From: Oscillospiraceae bacterium
GTDB lineage: Bacteria > Bacillota > Clostridia > Oscillospirales > JAKOTC01
Assembly: GCA_035353335.1 (NCBI GenBank)
Contig: DAOPZJ010000006.1
Location: forward strand, 37,062-63,412
Length of the DNA: 26,351 nt
Direction of reading: 5' to 3'
Translations under genes and position numbers: made by a program
Shown here: positions 15,433 through 23,923 of the stretch, one piece after another
Layout: every line of letters starts with the position of its first letter
How positions within the stretch are numbered: the stretch's first letter is position 1
Notes under the pieces: generated by a model
Seen by the model: only the letters and a program-made list of their open reading frames with translations
The model's database searches: none
Told to the model about the DNA's origin: nothing

Positions 15433-15870
15433 ATGGGAACAATCATCAGGGATTTGGTTATGGAAGATATGGCGCAGCTTGCGGCACTTCATGAGCAGTT
15501 CTGGGGCGACAAATCGGATGTCGAAAGGATGAAAAGCGAGTTTCCCGTGATTATGCAAGAAAACCGGCATATCATTCTGGTCGCTGAGCGGGATGGAATC
15601 GTGATCGGCTCGGTGATGGGGATTGTCTGCCGGGAACTTTACGGGGACTGCAGGCCGTTCATGGTAGTGGAAGACATGGTCGTCGACCGCCAAAGCAGAC
15701 GGGGCGGGATCGGGTTTCAACTGCTGACCGAATTGGAAAAGAGAGCGAGAGAGCGAAACTGCGCGCAGATGCTTCTGGTCACGGAAGCCGATCGGATCGC
15801 CGCCTGCGGGTTATATGAGAAGTATGGGTTTCAAAAGAACAACAAAGGGTATAAGAAAAAGTTAATTTAA
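15433..15870 (+). CDS. GNAT family N-acetyltransferase
   Basis: This is a complete 145-residue GNAT protein that would transfer an acetyl group from acetyl-CoA to an unknown amine. The central strand and acetyl-CoA loop are clear (VVEDMVVDRQSRRGGIGFQLL), and the C-terminal ACGLYEKYGFQ is typical of the last strand and helix. GAGGGG lies eight bases before the ATG. A TATAAT at 15375-15380 is a possible -10, but no convincing -35 is seen at a normal distance. Codon use returns to the GC-leaning style of the rest of the window, so it marks the right-hand limit of the AT-rich patch. A terminator follows 70 bases after the stop. Confidence 0.88.
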   Translation: MGTIIRDLVMEDMAQLAALHEQFWGDKSDVERMKSEFPVIMQENRHIILVAERDGIVIGSVMGIVCRELYGDCRPFMVVEDMVVDRQSRRGGIGFQLLTELEKRARERNCAQMLLVTEADRIAACGLYEKYGFQKNNKGYKKKLI

Positions 15871-15939
15871 CTTAATGTATAGCTTGCTGTTCGCAAGATC
15901 ATATGATTTTTGATAAACAGCGAGGATGGAATAACAAAG

Positions 15940-15966
15940 AAAGGGCCGCTTCATAGCGGCTCTTTT
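15940..15966 (+). terminator. Rho-independent terminator after the acetyltransferase gene
   Basis: GGGCCGCT and AGCGGCTC pair (one G-U) around the loop TCAT, flanked by AAA on the left and a five-base T-run on the right. Confidence 0.85.
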
Positions 15967-16101
15967 TATGAATATTTCTCGCGTTTTTAAAACCGCTAGT
16001 TTTTAAAGCGTTACGCACTGGGTTTTTGGAGTAATTCTCACCGAGGATGGAAGCGCGCGCTATGAAGCGAAGGGACAGTAGGTTTTATGACGCGTTTGAA
16101 A

Positions 16102-16116
16102 CCGGCATCATGCCGG
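16102..16116 (-). terminator. Weak hairpin just past mgtA
   Basis: CCGGCA and TGCCGG form a 6-bp stem with a 3-base loop directly after the mgtA stop codon. On the minus strand only TTTC follows, so termination here would be weak. Confidence 0.4.
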
Positions 16117-16117
16117 G

Positions 16118-18772
16118 CTACATCCATTCGCCGTAACGGCGGACATACAGTTTCTTGATTAGCTGAACGCAGAGGAAGTAGCCGAACAATAGTGCCGCAA
16201 GCCAGGGGATGAACAATACCGGAAGCTTCGTCATATCGAGACCGACGGCAAGGGACGTAAAGCCGACGGCGATTGCCGCCGCCGCAATGATAAAGGTAGA
16301 GAGGTAAAGCGCAGCAGATGATTTGCTTTGAATAAACGGAATTTTTGAAGTGCGGATGGCGTGGATGACCAACGTCTGAGACACCGTTCCGAACACAAAC
16401 CAACCGCATTGAAACAGCGGGGATAGCGCAGCGGTGTTTGCTTTGAAAATCCACCACATGATTGCGAAACACAACATATCGAAAACGGAACTGAGCGGGC
16501 CCAGAAATGCCATGAAGGATTTGATCGATTTCGTCTCCCATTTACGGGGCTTTGCGATGTATTCTTTATCTACGCTGTCGAACGGCATTCCCATTTGGGA
16601 AAAATCGCAGAGCAGATTTTGTGTCAGAATCTGAACCGGAAGCATCGGGATAAAGGGGAGAAAAATGCTTGCTGCAGTGAGCGAGATCATATTGCCCAAA
16701 TTTCCGCTGGCGGCCATTTTAATGTATTTGATGATGTTGCCGAAAGTACGGCGGCCTTCAATAACTCCATCCTGCAATACAAGAAGATCCTTTTTTAACA
16801 AGATAATATCGGCGGTTTCCTTTGCGACGTCCACGGCGGTATCTACCGAAATGCCCACGTCTGCCTGGTGCAGCGGAGGTGCGTCGTTGATGCCGTCGCC
16901 CATATATCCGACGGTATGTCCCGCAGTTTGAAACGTTTTAACGACGCGTTCTTTTTGGGAGGGGGAAAGCTTTGCAAACAGATCGCAGACCTTGACTGCT
17001 TCCAAAAGCGCGGCGTCGTCCAACTGTTCGACATCTCGTCCGATCAGCAGCTTTGAGGTGTCGACGCCCACTTCTTTGCAAACCATTGCCGCAACGCCCT
17101 CGCTGTCGCCGGTGAGGACGACAGTTCGCACACCGTGTTCCCGGAGCGCGGTGATAGCGGCTTTCGCGCTTTCTTTCGGCGGGTCGAGAAAGCCCACAAA
17201 GCCGATTAAGATCATATCTTTTTCATCGGCGACACCGAATGCGGCGCTGCCCGGAACTTCGCTTTTCTGTGCTACCGCAAGCATCCGAAGACCGTCGGAA
17301 TTGTGCTTTTCGTAGACCTGCTGCGCCGAGCGGCGCTTTTCGCCGTCCAACGGCAATATTTCACCATTCATCTCCACAAAGGATGAGATGGCGAGAATCT
17401 CTTCAACCGCACCCTTGGTGATCAGTTGACGATTGCCGTCTTTATCGGCCAGAACGACGCTCATTCTGCGGCGCGAAAAGTCAAACGGGATTTCGTCTAC
17501 ACATTTATAATCACTCAATACACTTTCCAGCCCGTTTTGCACGGCCCGGTTGATGATGGCGATATCAATCAGGTTCTTAAGACCGGTCTGAAAGTGGCTG
17601 TTGAGATAAGATCTGCGCAAAACGCCTGTGTCGTCCTCGCCCATAAGGTTAATGTATTTTTCCAATACGATTTTATCCTCGGTCAGGGTACCGGTTTTGT
17701 CGGTGCAGAGCACGTCCATTTCACCGAAGGTTTGAATCGCGCCGAGCGTTCGGACGATCACCTTGCGTTTAGACATGGAGACAGCGCCTTTTGCAAGGGT
17801 CGAAGTCATGATGACGGGAAGCATCTCAGGCGTTAGACCGACCGCGATGCTGATGGCGAAGAGAAGCGCATTCAGCCACTGACCTTTTGAAATTCCGTTG
17901 ATTAAAAAGACGACGGGGACCATCACAAGCATCATCCGGACCAACAGCTTGCTGACCGAATCGACGCCGCGCTCAAAGCTGGTTTTGATTCTTTCTCCGG
18001 ACAAGGATTTTGCCATTGAACCGAAATAGGTGCTGTTGCCGGTCACGAGAACCAACGCAGACGCGCTGCCGCTGAGGATATTGGAGCCCATAAAGCCGAT
18101 ATTCTTTAAATCTGTCAACGATTCGTTTGGTTGATTCGGGATATCGCTGAATTTTTCCACGGCATTGGATTCACCGGTCAAAGCTGCCTGCGCGACAAAA
18201 GTGTCTTTGGTTGTTAAAAAACGGACGTCGGCCGGAAGCATATCTCCCGCCGATAGTTTGACGACGTCGCCGGGAACAATTTCGTCCATCCGAATTTCTT
18301 TGATTTCTCCGTCCCGCCAGACGTCTGCTTTATTGCTGATCATCTTCGACAAACTTACGGCGGCGGCGTTGGAACGCTGGTTCTGAATGAACGCGACCAA
18401 ACTGGATAGCAAAATCAGAGATAAAATAATGATGACAGTGAGGTAATCCGGCTTTAACGACGCAGCGACGTCCGTAAAATAGGTGACCACTGCGACGAGC
18501 AGCAAAATGGCGTTGAACGGATTGACAACCGCCTCTCTGATCCGGCGAATCAAGGTGTTCTTCTTGCCTGCGGTGATGACGTTTTTTCCGAATTGGCCCT
18601 GCCTTGCTTCAGCTTCTTCATTTTTCAAGCCCGAAGGTTCGGCGGAAAGCTGTTCCATCAGGTCCGGCAGCGCCATGAAAGCGAAAGAACGAAGCTTATT
18701 CTCTGATTCAAGCTTGTTTTTTTGAATTTGCCCGCTGAGTTTTTTACCGTTATGAAAGAGCACAAGTTTCAT
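16118..18772 (-). CDS. mgtA: Magnesium-translocating P-type ATPase (MgtA/MgtB type)
   Basis: This 884-residue protein is a P3B-type ATPase that imports Mg2+ across the cytoplasmic membrane; E. coli MgtA is about 898 residues and aligns along nearly the whole length. NPFNAILLLVAVVTYFTD is the first membrane hairpin, SAGDMLPADVR and ALTGESNAVEK belong to the actuator region, and D358 in DKTGTLT is the phosphorylated aspartate. MGDGINDAPPL is the hinge motif, with P where most family members have A. The C-terminal membrane half has IQNLL-like (LTQNLLCDFSQ) and SSVFDMLCFAIMWWIF segments. The ATG has AAAGGA directly against it, a short spacing, but family alignment supports this start. It is a single-gene unit with its own promoter and leader. 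Confidence 0.95.
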   Translation of the reverse strand: MKLVLFHNGKKLSGQIQKNKLESENKLRSFAFMALPDLMEQLSAEPSGLKNEEAEARQGQFGKNVITAGKKNTLIRRIREAVVNPFNAILLLVAVVTYFTDVAASLKPDYLTVIIILSLILLSSLVAFIQNQRSNAAAVSLSKMISNKADVWRDGEIKEIRMDEIVPGDVVKLSAGDMLPADVRFLTTKDTFVAQAALTGESNAVEKFSDIPNQPNESLTDLKNIGFMGSNILSGSASALVLVTGNSTYFGSMAKSLSGERIKTSFERGVDSVSKLLVRMMLVMVPVVFLINGISKGQWLNALLFAISIAVGLTPEMLPVIMTSTLAKGAVSMSKRKVIVRTLGAIQTFGEMDVLCTDKTGTLTEDKIVLEKYINLMGEDDTGVLRRSYLNSHFQTGLKNLIDIAIINRAVQNGLESVLSDYKCVDEIPFDFSRRRMSVVLADKDGNRQLITKGAVEEILAISSFVEMNGEILPLDGEKRRSAQQVYEKHNSDGLRMLAVAQKSEVPGSAAFGVADEKDMILIGFVGFLDPPKESAKAAITALREHGVRTVVLTGDSEGVAAMVCKEVGVDTSKLLIGRDVEQLDDAALLEAVKVCDLFAKLSPSQKERVVKTFQTAGHTVGYMGDGINDAPPLHQADVGISVDTAVDVAKETADIILLKKDLLVLQDGVIEGRRTFGNIIKYIKMAASGNLGNMISLTAASIFLPFIPMLPVQILTQNLLCDFSQMGMPFDSVDKEYIAKPRKWETKSIKSFMAFLGPLSSVFDMLCFAIMWWIFKANTAALSPLFQCGWFVFGTVSQTLVIHAIRTSKIPFIQSKSSAALYLSTFIIAAAAIAVGFTSLAVGLDMTKLPVLFIPWLAALLFGYFLCVQLIKKLYVRRYGEWM

Positions 18773-18904
18773 TCCTTTCCGGTCAAAACATTTATTTTTG
18801 AATATAATATGTGCTGTTTTCGAAATGTGCAGGTGTCTTTTATAAATAAATCCGTTCTTACTCGGATTTTCAATTCTTTCGAAAGATAACGGACCATAAA
18901 ATCT
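18773..18904 (-). promoter_or_regulatory. Structured mgtA leader of about 130 bases
   Basis: From the predicted start site near 18905 the untranslated leader holds a 12-base palindrome TCTTTCGAAAGA (18874-18885) and a 7-bp stem AAATCCG/CGGATTT (18848-18854 with 18863-18869). I do not see the conserved M-box riboswitch strings. Its length and structure would allow Mg2+-dependent control, but nothing here proves it. Confidence 0.4.
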
Positions 18905-18911
18905 ATTTTAA

Positions 18912-18940
18912 ATTATATCCGAAGATTTCCGGCAAATCAA
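18912..18940 (-). promoter_or_regulatory. Predicted mgtA promoter
   Basis: Minus-strand TTGATT (18935-18940) and exact TATAAT (18912-18917) are 17 bases apart. Confidence 0.7.
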
Positions 18941-18963
18941 TAAGAAGTCATGTGCAATTTGAT

Positions 18964-19003
18964 AAAAACAAAGAAGGTTCCGGACGGAACCTTCTTTGTT
19001 TTT
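18964..19003. terminator. Terminator after secF (symmetric, may work both ways)
   Basis: A perfect 18-bp stem (18964-18981 with 18986-19003) closes on a 4-base loop, with five A bases on one side and five T bases on the other. It lies 15 bases past the secF stop and upstream of the mgtA promoter. Confidence 0.93.
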
Positions 19004-19017
19004 ATTGAACCGGTTAC

Positions 19018-20058
19018 TTATTTCTTGGGTTTTGCCTTGCCGGTTTTTGCCGGGTCCGTCTTTTTGGCGCTTTTCTTCGCCGGTGTTTTCACGCCGCTTT
19101 TCGCGGTTTTGGCAGCGGGTTTTCCTGAGGTCGCTTTGGCATGTTTTTTGGCGGGCTTTTTCTCGTGCGCCTTTTTGACGGCGGCTTCATCTTCGGCTTC
19201 CTGCCAGGACATGCAAAGCGGAACCGCGCAGAACTGGGCGCCGAACAAACCGATCAGCGTGCCGATGAGCAGCGGAAAGGCCGTATAGGCCAGATCCCTG
19301 AGGCCGAAAGCGAGTCCCGAAACGCCGGCAGCGCCCAGAACAAGGACCGCGGCGAGCGCGATTCTGATGTTTCTCGGCATCAGAACTTCTCCGGTCTTGT
19401 CGGCGACATCGTCATGGTCGAGGACGTGTTTTGCCTCATGCAGTTCGCGGGCCTGACCGAAGGCGAGCGCCGCGAAGAACAGGGCAGCCGCGAAAGAGCC
19501 GACAGAGACGACCGCAAGCGGATAGGAGACGCCGCCGCCGATGACAAACAGGGTGATCAGCGCGCCGGCGACCGCTGCGACAGCCGGGACAAATGACGTG
19601 AGGGCGGTCTTGAAACCATAGCGGATCGCGAGATAAAGTCCCGCGATGATGAAGGTCGTGACGCCTGTGAAGACCAAGAACATGACCAGACCGGTCGTGT
19701 TTTTTCCGGCGACTGTGTCATAGGAAATCACGGAATAGCTCGCACCGAGCGTGGCGACGAGTTCCTGCGCGTTGACGGCGGTGAAGCCGGTTCCGTCGAA
19801 TTTGACGCTTGCCGCTTCATAGGTTCCGGAGATGTCTTTTCCGGCGGTAACGGTATAGGGCAGTTTGGTCGCGGAAGCCAGTTGGGTCTCCAGTTTGGTA
19901 TAATCCAACGGGATGTCGGCGCATTTTACGGTCAGAACCGCGGAATCGGAAAACGGCGCTTTTGCCGGCATTCCGACAGCCAGAACCAAAACAGCCGCGA
20001 CAACGACGAGCAGCGCGCAGAGAATGGCGCTGAGCGAGGCCTTTTTATAATACGACAT
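19018..20058 (-). CDS. secF: Divergent SecF-like protein-export membrane protein with a basic tail
   Basis: SecF pairs with SecD to pull exported proteins through the SecYEG channel using the proton gradient. This 346-residue protein has the SecF layout: one N-terminal membrane helix (about 8-30), an external domain, then five membrane helices from about 125. FPLLIGTLIGLFGAQFCAVPL matches the last SecF helix (usually IG...G.YSSIF.A.PL). The motif normally written GYSINDT.V.FDRIRE is not conserved; the aligned stretch has FF and no acidic residue. The last 45 or so residues are almost all K, A, P, T and G, a histone-H1-like basic tail. The ATG at 20058 follows the secD stop by one base, with GGAGG eight bases upstream inside the end of secD. 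Identity rests on position and helices, less on motifs. Confidence 0.72.
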   Translation of the reverse strand: MSYYKKASLSAILCALLVVVAAVLVLAVGMPAKAPFSDSAVLTVKCADIPLDYTKLETQLASATKLPYTVTAGKDISGTYEAASVKFDGTGFTAVNAQELVATLGASYSVISYDTVAGKNTTGLVMFLVFTGVTTFIIAGLYLAIRYGFKTALTSFVPAVAAVAGALITLFVIGGGVSYPLAVVSVGSFAAALFFAALAFGQARELHEAKHVLDHDDVADKTGEVLMPRNIRIALAAVLVLGAAGVSGLAFGLRDLAYTAFPLLIGTLIGLFGAQFCAVPLCMSWQEAEDEAAVKKAHEKKPAKKHAKATSGKPAAKTAKSGVKTPAKKSAKKTDPAKTGKAKPKK

Positions 20059-20059
20059 C

Positions 20060-21433
20060 TTATTTACCTCCAAACAGACCGGGCTTTTTGAAAGCGCCGA
20101 TTGAAGAGACCGTGGCGATCATCGCGCGCTGAACAGCAAGGACAACGATCATATCGATGATCAATCCGTACAGCAGGGCGAAGACAAACGGATAAACCGC
20201 ATAACCGCCGGGGGAGACGCCCAGTCCGGCAAGCAGGTTCTGCAGCCAGGAAAGGCGGTAATTGGAGGTTCCGAACGCGGCCATGGCGAGGAAGGCGGTG
20301 ATGCCGGCGACGATGAAACCGTCGACAGCGCCGGCTGTCATGCCCTTAAGCCCTCCGCGGACGGACGCGTCAAGCGCTCCGTGTTCGGCGAGTCCCGCTT
20401 TGATGCGCTCCGCCTGCCAGACGCCGAGCGCGACGGTGACGAGGCCGAGCATGACCATGCCGAAGATGCCGGCAACGGTCAGCGTGTTGACCGGGAACAC
20501 CGGGAAGTAGCCGGTGAAGAGAATCACGGCAAGAGCCGACTCCAGAATCAAACCGAGGGAGACGACCACGCCGGTCAGGCGATAGCTGACAATCAAAAGA
20601 ATACAGATTAACGCAAAGGCGCTGCCGATGACGATGAGGATGTTCTGCAGCGACGCGGGATTGGCGGATGAAAGTTCAACGATGTCCGTGAAAGTGAATC
20701 CGTAGGGGAGAGGGCCGAGATTGATTTTATAAGCCATCGCCTCGGCTTCGGCCATGGACATCGTGTCGCTGGAGACGACGAGCTTACCGTCGGTAATGGC
20801 GGTATCAATGGTGTATCCGCCGACCTGGGTGTTGTCCATCCAGATGGTAAGCGTCTCTCCGGACATCTGATACGTGGCGCTGGCCAGGGCGTTTGTGCCG
20901 TCTTCATTCAGCAGAATCTGAACGGCGGGTTTTTTCGATGTGGTGGTTTTGCCGGTCAGAGCGCCGAGAAGTTTGGTGTTGTCCGCGATGACTTCACCGG
21001 TGGGAAGGCCGTTTTCATCGGTGGTTTCACCTTTGCGGATCGTCAAAACGCCCTTTCCGCGGATGTCTTCGACGAGCGCTTTGATTTTATATACCTGATA
21101 ACCCTCGCTGAGCGGGAATGTGACGACGATTTTTTTATTCGTCGCGTCAATTCCGAGCTCCACGCTGTTATAGCCGTTTTTGCTCAGCCGGCCTTCGATG
21201 AGGTCGCCGGCTTTTTGCAGGTTTTCGGCGGTGATTTCGGAACCTGCTTCCGGGGTCAGAACTACTTGGCCCGTCTTGCTCAGCTCAACGCCGGCCGACA
21301 GACTTTTCGTGCCTCTGATTATCGTGTTTTCCGTCGCGCCGTACCAGGAATAAACGCCGAAAAACGACGTATACCCAAGTCCGAGGATCAGCAGGGCGAT
21401 CACGAAAAAAACAAGGCCTTTTGCTTTTTTCAT
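20060..21433 (-). CDS. secD: Divergent SecD-like protein-export membrane protein
   Basis: The 457-residue protein has the SecD plan: a membrane helix at 7-27, a large external domain (about 35-250) and five C-terminal membrane helices. TLTVAGIFGMV corresponds to the usual TLPGIAGI, ERIKAGL (E342 onward) to ERIREEL, and AGAVDGFIVAGITAFLA to the FDAN.TT helix. The near-invariant GLDLRGG is replaced by GTKSLSAGVEL, and the proton-relay Asp of VDAN.L..ER is replaced by A335 in an ungapped alignment to ERI. An ATG at 21502 lies inside the -10 box and cannot be used; the ATG at 21433 has AAGGA upstream and begins with KK before the helix. It is translated just ahead of secF in the same unit. Confidence 0.75.
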   Translation of the reverse strand: MKKAKGLVFFVIALLILGLGYTSFFGVYSWYGATENTIIRGTKSLSAGVELSKTGQVVLTPEAGSEITAENLQKAGDLIEGRLSKNGYNSVELGIDATNKKIVVTFPLSEGYQVYKIKALVEDIRGKGVLTIRKGETTDENGLPTGEVIADNTKLLGALTGKTTTSKKPAVQILLNEDGTNALASATYQMSGETLTIWMDNTQVGGYTIDTAITDGKLVVSSDTMSMAEAEAMAYKINLGPLPYGFTFTDIVELSSANPASLQNILIVIGSAFALICILLIVSYRLTGVVVSLGLILESALAVILFTGYFPVFPVNTLTVAGIFGMVMLGLVTVALGVWQAERIKAGLAEHGALDASVRGGLKGMTAGAVDGFIVAGITAFLAMAAFGTSNYRLSWLQNLLAGLGVSPGGYAVYPFVFALLYGLIIDMIVVLAVQRAMIATVSSIGAFKKPGLFGGK

Positions 21434-21500
21434 CCTTTTACAGTCCTTTGCAGAAAATTTTATCGGTAACAAGGTGGTTTCATACCGAGTGTCGGTGAAC

Positions 21501-21530
21501 ATTATATACCACCCGCGCGCGAAAAGTCAA
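21501..21530 (-). promoter_or_regulatory. Predicted secD-secF promoter
   Basis: Minus-strand TTGACT (21525-21530) and exact TATAAT (21501-21506) are separated by 18 bases. Transcription would start near 21494, giving a leader of about 60 bases and separating secDF from argS. Confidence 0.72.
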
Positions 21531-21550
21531 TGATAATCGGTATAAACCGG

Positions 21551-23323
21551 TCACATCGATTCCGGCACGGTGATTTTCAGCATTTCGAGAATATTGCAGA
21601 GCGCCGTTTTGACCGCGAGGCACAGCGAGAGGCGCGCGTTGGTCAGCGCTTTGTCGTCGGTCTTGACGCGGCATTCGGTATAAAACTTGTGAAACAGCGT
21701 GGCAAGGGCGACCGCGAACCGAGTGACTTTGGACGGGTCGCGGGTGACGGCGGCGTCGATGACGACCGACGGCAGCGTCGTCATATAGGCAATCAGATTT
21801 CGCTCTTCCGGGGCGGTTAACAGCGTGAGTTCGGCGGCGGTCGGCTCATGATGCCCGATGCCCTCGGCGGCGAGATTTTTGATGATGCTGCAGATACGGG
21901 CGTGGGCGTACTGGGTGTAATAGACCGGATTTTGAGAGGTCTGCTCGAGCGCGAGGTCGAGGTCGAATTCCATCTGGCTGTCGGGCGTGCGCATGTTGAA
22001 CAAAAACCGCACCGCGTCGGTCGGAATTTCGTCGAGCAGATCGGTCAGGGTGATGGCGTTTCCGGTGCGTTTGCTCATCTTGACGACCTCGCCGCCCCGG
22101 GTCAGTTTCACCATCTGCATCAAGATCGCCTCAAAGCGGTCCTCTGCGACGCCGACGGCGGGCAGGATTTCCTTCATGCGGCGCACATAGCCGTGATGGT
22201 CGCTTCCGAGCACGTCGATGGCGAGGTCGAAGCCGCGCGTGACGAGTTTATTATAATGATAGGCGATGTCCGGCACGATATAGGTCGGATAGCCGTTGGA
22301 GCGCACCAAAACAAAATCCTTGTGAAACACTTTTCCGGTTTCGGCGGGTTCTTCGCCCGGCAGTTCCTCGTCTTCGGCGTTCGGGTCGGAATCCGGGCAG
22401 TCGGGCTCGTCCCCGACCATGAACCAGAGCGCGCCGTTTTTTTGATAGGTCTTACCGCTGTTTTTGAGCAGTTCGATCACGCGTTCGACTTCGCCCATTT
22501 TATATAATGAGCTCTCATAAAACCACAGATCATAGGTTATGCGGTATTTGTCCATATTGGCGCGCAGGTAAGAGACGTTTTTCGGCAGCGCGAACGCGAC
22601 CAGCGCTTTTTTGCGATCAGAAGGGTCCGCGCCGACGAATTTGTCGCCGTTTTCTTCGGCAAACGCCTTGGCGTGCGCGGTAATGTCCGCGCCGTGGTAG
22701 GAATCGTCGGGCATCGGGTGTTTTTCCTCGCCCTCATAAAGCTGTAAGTAACGGGTCTCGAGCGAGAGCCCGAATTTGGCGATTTGGTTGCCCGAATCGT
22801 TGACGTAAAATTCGCGGCTGACTTCATAGCCTGCCGCCTGCATAATCGCGGCAAGGCAGTCGCCCAAAGCGCCGCCGCGGGCGTTGCCCATATGCGCGGG
22901 GCCGGTCGGGTTTGCCGAGACGAATTCAATCAGCACTTTTTTGCCGTTTCCGAACGAGGTGCCGCCGAATTTGCCGCCGAGCGACAAAACCTCATTGACC
23001 GCGGCGGAATAAAACGCGTCCGCGAGGAAAAAGTTGATAAACCCGGGGCCTGCGATTTCGGCGCTGGCGAAATAAGTATCTTTAAAGTTGAATTTACCGG
23101 TCAACAACTCGGCGAGTCTGCGCGGAGGCAGCCGACAGGCTTTTGCGCCCGCCATTGCGGCGTTGGACGCGAAATCGCCGTTTTTGCGGCCGGCGGGAAT
23201 TTCGACTGCGCAGCGCGGGGGCGGGCAGTCGGGCAGGGCGCCTTCGGCGGTCAATTCGGCAAACGCGGTTTTGACAAGCTCATCGGCCTGTTGTTTCGCG
23301 GATAAAAAAACGGATTCGGTCAT
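21551..23323 (-). CDS. argS: Arginine--tRNA ligase
   Basis: ArgRS charges tRNA-Arg with arginine. The 590-residue protein is a class I synthetase with the HIGH-like motif in NPTGPAHMGNARGGALGD and a canonical KMSKRTGN near the middle. The N-terminal 100 residues fit the Add-1 tRNA-binding domain and the last 130 the DALR anticodon-binding domain, including the conserved ARICSI and SLCLAVKTALCNILEML stretch. A D/E/P-rich insertion (DSDPNAEDEELPGEEPAE) after residue 310 is not typical and may be a surface loop. The ATG has AAGGAT upstream. It follows the DUF1934 gene after 80 bases, as argS follows ywiB in Bacillus, and is probably the last gene of the murI unit. Confidence 0.96.
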   Translation of the reverse strand: MTESVFLSAKQQADELVKTAFAELTAEGALPDCPPPRCAVEIPAGRKNGDFASNAAMAGAKACRLPPRRLAELLTGKFNFKDTYFASAEIAGPGFINFFLADAFYSAAVNEVLSLGGKFGGTSFGNGKKVLIEFVSANPTGPAHMGNARGGALGDCLAAIMQAAGYEVSREFYVNDSGNQIAKFGLSLETRYLQLYEGEEKHPMPDDSYHGADITAHAKAFAEENGDKFVGADPSDRKKALVAFALPKNVSYLRANMDKYRITYDLWFYESSLYKMGEVERVIELLKNSGKTYQKNGALWFMVGDEPDCPDSDPNAEDEELPGEEPAETGKVFHKDFVLVRSNGYPTYIVPDIAYHYNKLVTRGFDLAIDVLGSDHHGYVRRMKEILPAVGVAEDRFEAILMQMVKLTRGGEVVKMSKRTGNAITLTDLLDEIPTDAVRFLFNMRTPDSQMEFDLDLALEQTSQNPVYYTQYAHARICSIIKNLAAEGIGHHEPTAAELTLLTAPEERNLIAYMTTLPSVVIDAAVTRDPSKVTRFAVALATLFHKFYTECRVKTDDKALTNARLSLCLAVKTALCNILEMLKITVPESM

Positions 23324-23349
23324 GTTTAAACATCCTTCGGTTTCATAAA

Positions 23350-23377
23350 GTAACAGGTAACAGTGAATCGTGAATAA
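23350..23377. repeat. Short 7-base tandem repeat between DUF1934 and argS
   Basis: Four heptamers follow each other on the plus strand (gtaacag twice, then tgaatcg and tgaataa). The gap is otherwise featureless. Confidence 0.5.
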
Positions 23378-23403
23378 GTATTGTGCCGCAGCGGCGGGAT
23401 CTT

Positions 23404-23820
23404 TTATAATCTCTGCGCTTTGATTTTGATGTTGTTTCGGCTGGCGAGGGAGGTGTTGATGTCGATGGCGTAGTCGATTTCCATATCCAGCCGTTCGGGG
23501 CTGTCGGTGACCTTGATGTCGCCGCCGTTGACCCCTATGTAGATGTCGCCGAGCGGCGTGTGGTACTGGCAGATGTGCCGCTGTCCCTTTTCAATCAATA
23601 AGCCGCTCTCGCCGCCGCGTTCGAGCTTGAGCATTTTTCCGTCGTAGCGCAGCACGGTCGTGACCTCGCCGAGGCCGTGTTCGCCGGGTTCCGGATATTC
23701 CAGATAAAGTTTGCCGTTTTCGTTGTTCATCTTGCCCTCGACAAAGAAGTCGCTGACCGTCTGGTCGGGGTCGGTGAACTGGGTGCCGGTGATGTGCAGT
23801 TTCACGGGGTGCTTTTTCAT
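23404..23820 (-). CDS. DUF1934 (YwiB-like) beta-barrel protein
   Basis: The 138-residue product matches the DUF1934 family, whose members (B. subtilis YwiB, about 142 residues) form a lipocalin-like beta-barrel of unknown function and are usually encoded beside argS. Visible features are alternating strands, a VTTVLRYDGKMLKLERGG centre, HTPLGDIYIGVNGGDI and the typical end MEIDYAIDINTSLASRNNIKIKA. I start at the ATG at 23820, with AAAGGATGG upstream. A GTG at 23877 would add 19 residues that look unlike the family. It lies between murI (103 bases upstream) and argS (80 bases downstream). I cannot name a biochemical role. Confidence 0.85.
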   Translation of the reverse strand: MKKHPVKLHITGTQFTDPDQTVSDFFVEGKMNNENGKLYLEYPEPGEHGLGEVTTVLRYDGKMLKLERGGESGLLIEKGQRHICQYHTPLGDIYIGVNGGDIKVTDSPERLDMEIDYAIDINTSLASRNNIKIKAQRL

Positions 23821-23923
23821 ATCTCTAAGCCATCCTTTCACAGATGTTCGGATGTTGCCCGAAAAGATTCGTTTCACTTTCGCCGTAAGAGCGGGACCGT
23901 TATGTAATCAAATGCAAAAAGGT

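Noticed and set aside
15921..16069. Repeated CGAGGATGGAA and inverted CGCTTCATAGCG after the acetyltransferase gene as attachment sites
   Set aside because: Short, non-identical context and partly explained by the terminator stem; no integrase nearby.
18773..18904. M-box Mg2+ riboswitch ahead of mgtA
   Set aside because: The conserved M-box sequence blocks are not visible in the leader.
23324..23403. T-box ahead of argS
   Set aside because: An 80-base gap with heptad repeats and no T-box conserved bulge or terminator.
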